Below are positions 1-5,659 of a stretch of DNA of 6,725 bases, one piece after another. Below the pieces are notes generated by a model. It had not been told where the DNA came from. It made no database searches and saw only the letters and a program-made list of their open reading frames with translations. Where the stretch lies: NCBI GenBank assembly GCA_003564735.1, contig PXEK01000219.1, forward strand, positions 1 to 6,725. The letters run 5' to 3'. The number at the start of each line of letters is the position of its first letter. Positions within the stretch are counted from its first letter, which is position 1. The position numbers were made by a program, and so were the translations under genes. Source of the DNA: Cryomorphaceae bacterium. GTDB taxonomy: Bacteria; Bacteroidota; Bacteroidia; Flavobacteriales_G; Salibacteraceae.

Positions 1-25
1 CATGATGAATACTTTTTGTGTGTAG

Positions 26-33
26 CAAATATA
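26..33 (-). promoter_or_regulatory. Possible -7 promoter box for a gene beyond the left edge
   Basis: Read on the minus strand this is TATATTTG, a full match to the Bacteroidota -7 consensus TAnnTTTG. A minus-strand ATG lies at positions 3-1, so a gene may start there and continue out of the window. A TTG (minus-strand reading of 61-59) could serve as the -33 element, but the 25-nt spacing is longer than usual. The box sits just downstream of the rocD terminator, where a new minus-strand transcription unit would be expected. The next gene itself is not visible, so this is inference. Confidence 0.45.
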
Positions 34-85
34 AGAGAAAATTTTATTCTTCAGCTCACAACATTCCGCGCCCCTCCCAAAAGTC

Positions 86-114
86 AAAAAAAAAGCCGAC
101 TATTCGGTCGGCTT
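86..114 (-). terminator. Rho-independent terminator of rocD
   Basis: On the minus strand a stem of 8 bp (93-100 pairing with 107-114, core AGCCGAC/GTCGGCT) with a 6-nt loop is followed by a run of T residues, seen on the plus strand as the A-run at 86-94. It begins about 23 nt after the rocD stop codon (137-139). GC-rich stem plus long T-tract is the textbook intrinsic terminator form, and the orientation fits rocD only. Confidence 0.9.
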
Positions 115-136
115 GTGAGGTTGAAATCTGAAATCT

Positions 137-1417
137 CTACTTCTTTTTAAAGTCTGAAATGGTTTTTGTGATGATGTGTACACACTCCCTGAGTTGCTCC
201 TCCGTCATCACCAACGGCGGCGCGAACCTAATGATATTGCCGTGTGTAGGCTTTGCCAACAAACCGTTATCGGCTAAACTCACACAAATATCCCAAGCCG
301 TTGAAGAATCCTCACTATCATTAATCACTATAGCATTCAGCAAGCCTTTTCCTCTCACTAAAGTTACCCAACCATTTTCTTTGGCGAAGGCCTCCATTTC
401 GGTTCTGAAAATCTCCCCTAATCGGCGTGCATTTTGAGCCAGTTTTTCGTCGCGAACTACCTCTAATGATTCCATGGCAACGGCAGACCCGAGCGGATTC
501 CCGCCAAATGTTGAACCATGCTGGCCGGGCTTAATAACCTCCATCACTTCATCATCGGCAAGTACGGCAGATACGGGATAAACACCGCCCGAGATGGCTT
601 TACCCAAAATCAATACATCGGGCTTTACATACGTTTCGGGTTGACGTTCGCAGTGACCCTCACACGAGCAATTTCCGCAAACAGCCAATAAACTTCCCGT
701 ACGAGCAATTCCCGTTTGAATTTCATCGGCAATAAAAAGTGCATCGTGTTTTTTACAAAGGTCGCGAGCGTTTTTCATGTAATCATCAGCCGGTACATTC
801 ACTCCCGCTTCGCCTTGAATAGGCTCCACCAAAAAACCCGCAACCGTGTATTTTTCAAGGGCTTTTTCGAGCGCCTCGGTATCATTATACGGAATACTCA
901 CAAAACCGGGAGTGTACGGTCCGTAGTTATCGCGAGCATTATCATCATTACTAAAGGAAACAATGGTGGTGGTGCGACCGTGAAAGTTTTCTTTTGCCAC
1001 CAAAATCACCGCCTTATCGGCTTCAATTCCGCGTTTTTCATAGGCGTATTTTCGGGTGAGTTTAATCGCCGTTTCTACTGCCTCAGCGCCGGAGTTCATG
1101 GGCAACAGCTTATCAAAACCAAAATAATCCGTAGCGTATTTTTCGTAAGGTCCTAACACATCGTTGTGAAATGCCCGCGAGGTGAGTGTAAGTTTTTGCG
1201 CTTGATCATTGAGCGCTCCAATAATCCTGGGATGGCAATGCCCTTGATTCACCGCACTATACGAAGATAAAAAGTCGTAATACTTTTTGCCTTCCACATC
1301 CCACACATGCACGCCTTCACCCTTAGCCAAAACCACGGGCAGCGGATGGTAGTTGTGCGCACCGTATTTCTCTTCAATTTCAATTAATTCCTTTGATGAA
1401 TAATTCTTTTCGCTCAT
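137..1417 (-). CDS. rocD: Ornithine aminotransferase (ornithine--oxo-acid transaminase)
   Basis: This 426-residue protein is a PLP-dependent class-III aminotransferase. It moves the delta-amino group of ornithine to 2-oxoglutarate, giving glutamate semialdehyde and glutamate, which links arginine/ornithine to proline and glutamate in the cytosol. The match to ornithine aminotransferase covers nearly the full length. Visible motifs are NYHPLP (Tyr23) and [14 protein letters not shown] (Tyr53), corresponding to human Tyr55 and Tyr85. NFHGRT follows (Arg148, human Arg180), then VEPIQGEAG (Glu203), FIADEIQTG (Asp231, pairs with the PLP nitrogen), LGKAISGG (Lys273, Schiff-base lysine), [10 protein letters not shown] (Thr303) and IRFAPPL (Arg397). 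The odd point is an insertion around residues 247-259 holding four cysteines and a histidine, absent from the human enzyme as I recall it. The start is the first ATG of the frame; its leader is A-rich without a Shine-Dalgarno sequence, normal for Bacteroidota. The gene stands alone, divergent from fabD, with its own promoter box and terminator. Confidence 0.96.
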   Translation of the reverse strand: MSEKNYSSKELIEIEEKYGAHNYHPLPVVLAKGEGVHVWDVEGKKYYDFLSSYSAVNQGHCHPRIIGALNDQAQKLTLTSRAFHNDVLGPYEKYATDYFGFDKLLPMNSGAEAVETAIKLTRKYAYEKRGIEADKAVILVAKENFHGRTTTIVSFSNDDNARDNYGPYTPGFVSIPYNDTEALEKALEKYTVAGFLVEPIQGEAGVNVPADDYMKNARDLCKKHDALFIADEIQTGIARTGSLLAVCGNCSCEGHCERQPETYVKPDVLILGKAISGGVYPVSAVLADDEVMEVIKPGQHGSTFGGNPLGSAVAMESLEVVRDEKLAQNARRLGEIFRTEMEAFAKENGWVTLVRGKGLLNAIVINDSEDSSTAWDICVSLADNGLLAKPTHGNIIRFAPPLVMTEEQLRECVHIITKTISDFKKK

Positions 1418-1452
1418 TCCGAAAATTTATTTTTTAATGTTCTTGAATTTTG

Positions 1453-1460
1453 CAAAAGTA
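1453..1460 (-). promoter_or_regulatory. Putative -7 promoter box of rocD
   Basis: The minus-strand reading is TACTTTTG, an exact match to the Bacteroidota -7 consensus TAnnTTTG. It would place transcription start roughly 25-30 nt before the rocD ATG. No TTG -33 element is seen at the usual 17-23 nt spacing, so the call rests on the -7 box and its position. Confidence 0.55.
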
Positions 1461-1519
1461 TGTATTCATAACGGGATAGAGCGGTTACTCCACACAAGTA
1501 TTCACAATATTTTGGTCAG

Positions 1520-1580
1520 AACCTCAACCCGATGAAAAGAAGTTCAATTTTGTCATCCGGGAGTCAATCGCATTGAGGTT
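1520..1580. repeat. 8-bp inverted repeat in the rocD/fabD divergent promoter region
   Basis: AACCTCAA (1520-1527) and its exact reverse complement TTGAGGTT (1573-1580) are separated by 45 bp. The right arm covers the proposed -33 element of fabD. Such a spaced pair could be a two-site operator for a regulator of either gene, but an 8-bp match over this distance could also be chance. Confidence 0.3.
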
Positions 1581-1602
1581 TTCACTTGGGGTATTACATT
1601 TG
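1573..1602 (+). promoter_or_regulatory. Putative fabD promoter (TTG-N19-TACATTTG)
   Basis: TTG at 1573-1575 and TACATTTG at 1595-1602 are 19 nt apart. This matches the Bacteroidota primary sigma-factor consensus (-33 TTG, -7 TAnnTTTG, 17-23 nt spacer). Transcription would start near 1609 and leave a leader of about 70 nt. It is the best promoter match in the window. Confidence 0.7.
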
Positions 1603-1618
1603 CGCCGTTAAAAGTTGC

Positions 1619-1648
1619 ACCGGCTTACGGATTGTGCTTGAAGTCGGT
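1619..1648 (+). promoter_or_regulatory. Possible hairpin in the fabD leader
   Basis: ACCGGCTT (1619-1626) can pair with AAGTCGGT (1641-1648) over all 8 positions when one G-U pair is allowed, around a 14-nt loop. It lies inside the predicted leader, about 30 nt before the start codon. It matches no riboswitch or leader I recognise, so any regulatory role is only a suggestion. Confidence 0.25.
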
Positions 1649-1678
1649 TCTGATCAATAAAATTATAAAACATAGAAT

Positions 1679-2560
1679 ATGAAAGCGTTTGTATTTCCGG
1701 GGCAGGGCGCCCAATTTTCGGGTATGGGAAAAGATTTGTATGAGGCATCTGCTAAGGCTAAGGAGATGTTTGATGAAGCTAATGATATATTGGGTTTTGA
1801 TATTAAGCGAATTATGTTCGAGGGGACAGATGAGGAGTTGAAACAGACCAAAGTTACGCAGCCTGCGATTTTTTTGCACTCCGTTGCTTTAGCGGCGGCA
1901 ATGGGCGATAAGTTCGCTCCCGAAATGGCGGCAGGTCACTCGTTGGGAGAGTTTTCTGCCCTTACGGCGGCAGGGGCGTTGAGTTTTAAGGACGGACTCA
2001 CCTTAGTGCATAAACGTGCGCTGGCGATGCAAAAAGCTTGTGAGGCTGAGCCCTCAACCATGGCAGCCATTCTTGGGTTGCCGGATAGCGAGGTAGAGGC
2101 AGTGTGTATGAGCATTACGGGAACGGTTGTTGCAGCCAATTATAATTCGCCCGGGCAAGTGGTAATTTCGGGTACGGTTGATGCCGTGAATAAAGCTTGC
2201 GAATTGATGAAAGAGACCGGGGCAAAACGCGCCCTGCCACTCAAAGTGGGCGGTGCTTTTCATTCGCCGCTCATGGAACCCGCACGTGTAGAGCTGGAAG
2301 CAGCTATAAATGCCGTTGAGGTGAAGGAACCGATTTGTGCGGTATATCAGAATGCAGTAGCGAGCGGAATTAAAAATCCGGATGAAATTAAGGCTAATCT
2401 CATCGCGCAACTTACGGCGCCCGTAAAGTGGACGCAAAGTGTGGAAAAAATGATTGCCGACGGCGCATCTTCCTTTACTGAAGTAGGGCCCGGCAAGGTG
2501 CTGCAAGGGTTGGTGAAAAAGGTAGATCGCCAAATGCCTGTGGAAAGCGGTGAGTTTTAG
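1679..2560 (+). CDS. fabD: Malonyl-CoA:acyl carrier protein transacylase
   Basis: This 293-residue cytosolic enzyme transfers the malonyl group from coenzyme A to acyl carrier protein, supplying the extender unit for type II fatty-acid synthesis. The full family signature is present in order. FPGQGAQ (7-12) contains oxyanion-hole Gln9. GHSLGEFSAL (86 onward) contains nucleophile Ser88. HKRA contains Arg113, which holds the malonyl carboxylate (E. coli Arg117). GGAFHSPLM contains catalytic His195 (E. coli His201). LIAQLTAPVKW contains Gln244 (E. coli Gln250), and EVGPGKVLQGLVKK (268 onward) is the conserved C-terminal segment. The length is close to the usual 300-310 residues and nothing is missing. 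The ATG at 1679 is chosen because FPGQG starts immediately after it, as in the family, and a promoter lies about 75 nt upstream. It is not next to other fab genes here; in many bacteria it sits with fabH, fabG and acpP. No convincing terminator follows: there is a T-run at 2571-2578 but no clear stem. Confidence 0.97.
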   Translation: MKAFVFPGQGAQFSGMGKDLYEASAKAKEMFDEANDILGFDIKRIMFEGTDEELKQTKVTQPAIFLHSVALAAAMGDKFAPEMAAGHSLGEFSALTAAGALSFKDGLTLVHKRALAMQKACEAEPSTMAAILGLPDSEVEAVCMSITGTVVAANYNSPGQVVISGTVDAVNKACELMKETGAKRALPLKVGGAFHSPLMEPARVELEAAINAVEVKEPICAVYQNAVASGIKNPDEIKANLIAQLTAPVKWTQSVEKMIADGASSFTEVGPGKVLQGLVKKVDRQMPVESGEF

Positions 2561-2639
2561 ATAGGGGAAGGTTTTTTTTGGAACGTCGTGGTGAAGTCTG
2601 CTTTGCCGCAAGACAGGGAGTAGATGTTGGGGATGGATA

Positions 2640-2679
2640 TTTGGAGGTTTGGATGTTTGGAGGTTTGGGAGTTTGGAGA
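2640..2679 (+). repeat. 8-bp tandem repeat, five units (TTTGGAKG)
   Basis: TTTGG begins at 2640, 2648, 2656, 2664 and 2672, an exact 8-bp period. The units read TTTGGAGG, TTTGGATG, TTTGGAGG, TTTGGGAG and TTTGGAGA. It directly precedes hairpin block A. The repeated GG pairs could form a weak two-layer quadruplex, and arrays like this can change length by replication slippage. Confidence 0.85.
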
Positions 2680-2690
2680 ATTGAAGGCCA

Positions 2691-2837
2691 CTCTCGTCAG
2701 CGTTTGCAACGTTGTCGCCGTATAGAAAACGGATTTGCGCGGATTTTGCTGCTCGCGCAGCAGAAATTGCTTTGCACTTTTACACTGATACAGCTTCGCT
2801 GTACCACTGATGACGCTGATTTTACGCTGTTAAAACC
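2691..2837. repeat. Hairpin-rich interspersed repeat, block A
   Basis: This 147-bp block shares a start (CTCTCGKCAGCGTTTG), an end (ACGCTGTTAAAACC) and internal words with block B, 258 bp downstream. It contains a chain of short stems: CAGCGTT-TGC-AACGTTG (2698-2714, one G-T pair), TGCTGC-TCGC-GCAGCA (2747-2762) and TACAGC-TTC-GCTGTA (2789-2803). It ends in short ACTGAT/GCTGAT words. No protein is encoded. I believe words like these recur between genes in Bacteroidota genomes, but I cannot name the family. Confidence 0.7.
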
Positions 2838-2877
2838 GTTTGCAACAGAATAGAACGCAGATGGCGCTGATTCAGCC

Positions 2878-2906
2878 GATTTGCGCGGATTTGGCTGCTT
2901 GGCAGC
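2878..2906. repeat. Linker repeat word plus small hairpin
   Basis: GATTTGCGCGGATTT (2878-2892) is an exact 15-bp copy of 2732-2746 inside block A. It is followed at once by a perfect GCTGC-TTG-GCAGC hairpin (2894-2906), just as the first copy is followed by a TGCTGC/GCAGCA hairpin. The same order of word then hairpin in both places shows that the unit is duplicated with the loop sequence changed. Confidence 0.65.
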
Positions 2907-2914
2907 GAGACAGT

Positions 2915-2942
2915 GATTGGAAAATAGAGATTGGAAAATGGA
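2915..2942 (+). repeat. 14-bp tandem duplication before block B
   Basis: Two units, GATTGGAAAATAGA and GATTGGAAAATGGA, differ at one base. They stand before block B in the same relative place that the TTTGGAKG array occupies before block A, so a TTGGA-rich short tandem appears to be part of the larger repeat unit. Confidence 0.75.
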
Positions 2943-2948
2943 AAGCTA

Positions 2949-3093
2949 CTCTCGGCAGCGTTTGTAACGCTGTCGCTATTTAGAAAATAGATTTTCACGG
3001 ATTGCTGCTTGCGCAGCGCAGGATTCTTTGCGTCTTTACGCTGATACAGCTTCGCTGCATCGCTGATTGCGCAGATTTGACGCTGTTAAAACC
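2949..3093. repeat. Hairpin-rich interspersed repeat, block B
   Basis: This second copy of block A is diverged. Its hairpins are CAGCGTT-TGT-AACGCTG (2956-2972, a perfect 7-bp stem), TGCTGC-TTGC-GCAGCG (3003-3018) and TACAGC-TTC-GCTGCA (3045-3059, one mismatch). In the first stem the G-T pair of block A becomes G-C while the loop changes from TGC to TGT, so pairing is kept. The block runs almost directly into the first 145-bp repeat. Confidence 0.7.
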
Positions 3094-3123
3094 ATCTGTA
3101 CATTTGCTTTGCAGAAGTAGCAT

Positions 3124-3268
3124 AACTGCGTTCATCAGTTTACCCTGTGGAATTTGCCTACAGGCATAGCGCAGCGTATTCCACAGGGTGACATCAGCGG
3201 TTTGCCGGAGGCAAATCAGTTTACCCTCTCAGTTTAGCTGACTTAGGGCGTAAGGATGCAGAAGAAGC
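3124..3268. repeat. 145-bp structured repeat, copy 1
   Basis: It matches 5215-5359 without gaps at a constant offset of 2091 bp. I count 12 differences in 145 positions. It contains a long hairpin with arms ACCCTGTGGAAT (3142-3153) and ATTCCACAGGGT (3178-3189) and a 24-nt loop, and a second hairpin TTTGCC-GGA-GGCAAA (3201-3215). The 13-bp word ATCAGTTTACCCT occurs twice inside it (3134-3146 and 3215-3227). Inside the long loop a small TGCCT/AGGCA stem is present in this copy but weakened in the other. No protein is encoded. The strand of function, if any, is unknown because the stems read alike on both. Confidence 0.85.
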
Positions 3269-3348
3269 ATACCCCGATTACCTGCACGTCTTTGCATCTT
3301 CCTCGGCGATACGCTGCGTTTAATGGAAATGCTTGCCATGATAGATTC

Positions 3349-3500
3349 TAATTAGTGTCTGTCTATAAAGTCCGATAACTGCGTTGTGCTCATTAAAAAA
3401 ATGCTCATTTACGAAAGTAAACTCCGCTTTTTTGAATTTCACACGCCTTGTTCTCGAACTTTCTAGAACAGCCACAGACTGTATGGACAAACACTAATTA
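3349..3500. mobile_element. Putative MITE or IS remnant with 24-bp terminal inverted repeats
   Basis: The ends 3349-3372 and 3477-3500 are inverted repeats matching at 21 of 24 positions, both starting with TAATTAGTGT on the outside and ending in AGTC on the inside. The 152-bp interior has no open frame able to encode a transposase, so it would have to move with help from a full-length element elsewhere. TAATTA at both ends is itself palindromic, so it may be a target-site duplication with the true repeat starting at GTGT, or part of the repeat. The interior also has a TGTTCT/AGAACA inverted pair (3449-3454, 3465-3470) and a TGCTCATT direct repeat (3387, 3402). I cannot assign an IS family with confidence. 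Confidence 0.6.
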
Positions 3501-3620
3501 CACCCTTTGCTCAATCTGTTTAATCGGCAGAAGTCTTAAAACTATCGGTATTGCCCGATGAAAAACACAAACCTATCCCTTTCGGAATATTTTTCCATAA
3601 TCGGGAAATAAGTAGGGGAT

Positions 3621-3652
3621 TTGCAACGAAGTAATCTTTATTTTGTATTTTG
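3621..3652 (+). promoter_or_regulatory. Weak promoter candidate for the T9SS-sorted protein gene
   Basis: TTTG (3620-3623) lies 22 nt before TATTTTG (3646-3652), which is one base short of the TAnnTTTG consensus. A second TATTTTG sits at 3639-3645. Transcription would begin near 3660 and give a leader of about 80 nt. The match is imperfect, so the call is tentative. Confidence 0.35.
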
Positions 3653-3741
3653 ATTAATAGTTGTTTAGGTGGTTTTATCGGAGCAATTTAATTTTGGTTT
3701 TATTCTTGTTGAGAAAATGCTAAACATGAAAAAAGAGCCGA

Positions 3742-5085
3742 ATGAAGAATACCATACTCAAAATATCTGTTTCCTTTTTCTTTATTATTTCCGGATGTTT
3801 GTGGAACACTCCGGTCGCTCAAACTCTTATTCACGAAGATGAATTTATCAATCGAAGGTTTGATGACTTTAAATTCGGCGGAGGTTGGTATTGGTTTACA
3901 GGCAAAACATTTGGCGATAGAGAAGTAGCTGCTTTTCGGTTATTTGGTGAAAAAAACCACCAAGAGATTTTGGAAATTGAGTCCGGCAGACCCTCAGGTA
4001 ATCATCACGGAGGACCCGCACGGTATTATCACTCCTTCGGAAATTCGTTACTGGATACCGCCACAGGTCGATTTTTTCTTTATAGGAGTTCTCAACAATG
4101 GGAGAATCATTACAGTATTTTGCTGACTTTTGACACCAACGGTAATGAGTTAAACGGTAGCCAATATGATCTATCCCCGAGTTTCGTGCGCGGAGATACT
4201 TTGTACGCATACAATTTTTGGCGCCGTCGGTATCATCTCTTACAAACATCAAATATTGATTTTGAGCTAGATTATCCGTTACAGACCACGAATAGGTTTA
4301 CTTCTCTGGGAAACTATAGTTTTCTCACTGCCGGGAGTCTGCTTTTTTCCCGAAACGGTGAGATGTATAGATTTGAGACAGAAGACTTTCTTGATGTAGC
4401 TCAAGGCTACGAAAATGAAGATATCATAAGAACTCTGAGCGACACGACATTTATGTATCTAGCTCAAAAAGTTCGGTTTGATAGTGCTTCATCCAAGCAT
4501 CAAGTAACCAAAATGGTTATGCGTATATTCGATATAGAAATGAATAAACTTTACGAGGCAGAGTCCGACTATAACCCGGGTGTAATTCATCGTTTGAGTC
4601 ATATACAACCCGCACCCGATAGCGGTTTTTGGGCATTCAACGCACAAGACACGCACATCATTCGTTTTGATCGTTCTTTAAAACTGAGAAACCGATTGTT
4701 CTTTGATGCAGGTTATCAATTCAGGAACATGCGTGTGCGAGAAGGAAATTTACACCTGCTTACCTACAGGCCTCACCAAACCAATTATCGTATCTATCGC
4801 GATCAATATTACATTGTTGAAGATGACACCGCTACGAGCACAGGTTCAAAATTTCAAAATAATAAAGTAACACTGTTTCCTAATCCCACACACGGAGATT
4901 TGCATATTTCCGGGTTCTCTGATAATGGCGAGGTCAGTGTCTATAAACTAACAGGTGCACTCGTCAAGCAAGGTCGCTTACCTAAAGAGGGTACATTTTC
5001 CATACAAGAGTTGCCCTCCAGGATTTATATTTTTATGGTCAGAACCGAAACAACCAATCAAAAATTCAAAGTCATCAAGAAGTAG
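3742..5085 (+). CDS. Secreted protein with T9SS type A C-terminal sorting domain, function unknown
   Basis: This 447-residue protein is probably exported through Sec and then across the outer membrane by the type IX system. An N-terminal signal sequence covers about residues 1-26: Lys2 and Lys7, a hydrophobic core ILKISVSFFFIISG, then PVAQ before TLIHE. The C-terminal ~72 residues (376-447) form a type A sorting domain with VTLFPNPT, VSVYKLTGALV, LPSRIYIFMVRT and the final KFKVIKK. The middle, about 30-370, resembles no enzyme I know. It is rich in aromatic residues and repeats strand-like segments such as LLTFDTNGNEL, MRIFDIEMNKL and IIRFDRSLKLR, which suggests a beta-propeller-like fold. 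Two oddities are an ISGC lipobox-like motif (16-19) inside the signal sequence and Arg427 where this domain usually has glycine. The start at 3742 is the only ATG giving a signal peptide; an in-frame stop lies at 3727-3729. The gene sits alone between repeat-rich regions. Confidence 0.88.
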   Translation: MKNTILKISVSFFFIISGCLWNTPVAQTLIHEDEFINRRFDDFKFGGGWYWFTGKTFGDREVAAFRLFGEKNHQEILEIESGRPSGNHHGGPARYYHSFGNSLLDTATGRFFLYRSSQQWENHYSILLTFDTNGNELNGSQYDLSPSFVRGDTLYAYNFWRRRYHLLQTSNIDFELDYPLQTTNRFTSLGNYSFLTAGSLLFSRNGEMYRFETEDFLDVAQGYENEDIIRTLSDTTFMYLAQKVRFDSASSKHQVTKMVMRIFDIEMNKLYEAESDYNPGVIHRLSHIQPAPDSGFWAFNAQDTHIIRFDRSLKLRNRLFFDAGYQFRNMRVREGNLHLLTYRPHQTNYRIYRDQYYIVEDDTATSTGSKFQNNKVTLFPNPTHGDLHISGFSDNGEVSVYKLTGALVKQGRLPKEGTFSIQELPSRIYIFMVRTETTNQKFKVIKK

Positions 5086-5214
5086 TACGATGTATTACGT
5101 GTGGAAGCTGCTTTGCGGTGAAGTATAGAACATCGATTACGCGCCGGCCTGCCGGATAGGTAGGGGTTTCACGTAGTTAATTCCTGTTGCTTCTTTGCTT
5201 CGCAGAGCAAATAC

Positions 5215-5359
5215 AACTGCGTTCATCAGTTTACCCTGTGGAATTTGCCCATAGGCGTAGCGCAGTGTATTCCACAGGGTGACATCAGCGGTTTGCCGAA
5301 GGCAAATCAGTTTACCCTCTCATTTTGTCTGACTTAGGGCGTGTAAATGCAGAAGAAGC
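5215..5359. repeat. 145-bp structured repeat, copy 2
   Basis: This is a direct-orientation copy of 3124-3268. Both main stems are intact: ACCCTGTGGAAT (5233-5244) with ATTCCACAGGGT (5269-5280), and TTTGCC-GAA-GGCAAA (5292-5306). The differences from copy 1 in the hairpin part are four in the long loop and one in the triloop (GGA to GAA). The remaining seven lie in the tail after the hairpins. After it comes a fragment related to hairpin blocks A and B, so copies of this repeat associate with the same companion words at both sites. Confidence 0.85.
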
Positions 5360-5486
5360 TGACGCCGGTGCTCTGTAATTATACGCAGATACAGCTTCGC
5401 TATACCGCAGATTTAAACGCCATGCCTTCGTTTCGGTCTTGTGTTTTGAAACGCTTCAAAATAAAAAGGACGGGTTGAGATATGAA

Positions 5487-5513
5487 TATGTCTGAATCGA
5501 CGTTTCAGACATA
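5487..5513. promoter_or_regulatory. Perfect 10-bp inverted repeat upstream of the flippase promoter
   Basis: TATGTCTGAA (5487-5496) and TTCAGACATA (5504-5513) are exact reverse complements around a 7-nt centre. The AT-rich ends, odd-length spacer and site about 55 bp upstream of the flippase -7 box suit a binding site for a dimeric regulator. It could also form an RNA hairpin. No regulator can be named. Confidence 0.5.
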
Positions 5514-5568
5514 AATGTAATTTGAAATGAAGTAGAGCGGGTGTCGGGTCGACTCTCATTAATTCCTT

Positions 5569-5576
5569 TACTTTTG
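5569..5576 (+). promoter_or_regulatory. Putative -7 promoter box of the flippase gene
   Basis: TACTTTTG matches the Bacteroidota TAnnTTTG consensus exactly. Transcription would start near 5583 and give a leader of about 75 nt. That leader contains a small perfect hairpin, GCATG-ATAA-CATGC (5612-5625). No TTG -33 element is seen at normal spacing. Confidence 0.5.
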
Positions 5577-5659
5577 TAGCGGAGATTGTTTGGCGATTTC
5601 TCATATACGCAGCATGATAACATGCACTCAAAACCCGCGACACAACAACATAGAAAAAA

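Larger units (their letters stand above)
2561..3741. other. 1.2-kb non-coding, repeat-rich intergenic region
   Basis: No credible protein gene is present. The longest open frame (2578-2853, plus) translates hairpin repeats into low-complexity sequence with no family resemblance. In order the region holds an 8-bp tandem array, hairpin block A, a linker with GATTTGCGCGGATTT-type words, a 14-bp tandem pair, hairpin block B, the first 145-bp structured repeat, a MITE-like element, and the T9SS gene leader. Positions 2561-2639 and 3501-3640 show nothing I can name, apart from a weak 5-bp stem at 3544-3559. Confidence 0.8.
5086..5659. other. 574-bp non-coding region before the flippase gene
   Basis: No credible gene is seen; the two minus-strand open frames here (within 5413-5755) overlap the true flippase start and look random. 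The region holds a short CCGG-CCTG-CCGG stem (5144-5155), a TTTGCT/AGCAAA hairpin (5194-5211), the second 145-bp repeat, and a partial hairpin-block fragment (GATACAGCTTCGCT, near 5388-5401). These are followed by a 7-bp stem TTTTGAA-ACGC-TTCAAAA (5444-5461), a 10-bp inverted repeat, and the flippase promoter and leader. No intrinsic terminator for the T9SS gene is evident. Confidence 0.75.

Noticed and set aside
716..1156. Plus-strand open frames inside rocD, and minus-strand frames inside fabD and the T9SS gene
   Set aside because: Each lies wholly or largely inside a gene with clear family motifs on the other strand and has no independent features.
2561..2600. T-run at 2571-2578 as a fabD terminator
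   Set aside because: No convincing GC-rich stem precedes the T residues, so an intrinsic terminator is not supported.
2578..2853. A 91-codon open frame on the plus strand after fabD
   Set aside because: It translates the TTTGGAKG array and hairpin block A, gives low-complexity sequence with no recognisable family, and block B does not keep the frame open in the same way.
3124..3268. tRNA or rRNA fragment as the source of the structured repeat
   Set aside because: The stems do not form a cloverleaf, there is no TTC-A-like T-loop or CCA end, and no rRNA segment is recognised.
2691..3359. CRISPR array
   Set aside because: The repeats are degenerate, unevenly spaced and hairpin-like, with no constant 23-37 bp repeat separated by uniform unique spacers, and no cas gene is present.
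5144..5155. CCGG-CCTG-CCGG stem as a terminator for the T9SS gene
   Set aside because: The stem is only 4 bp, and it is not followed by a T-tract.
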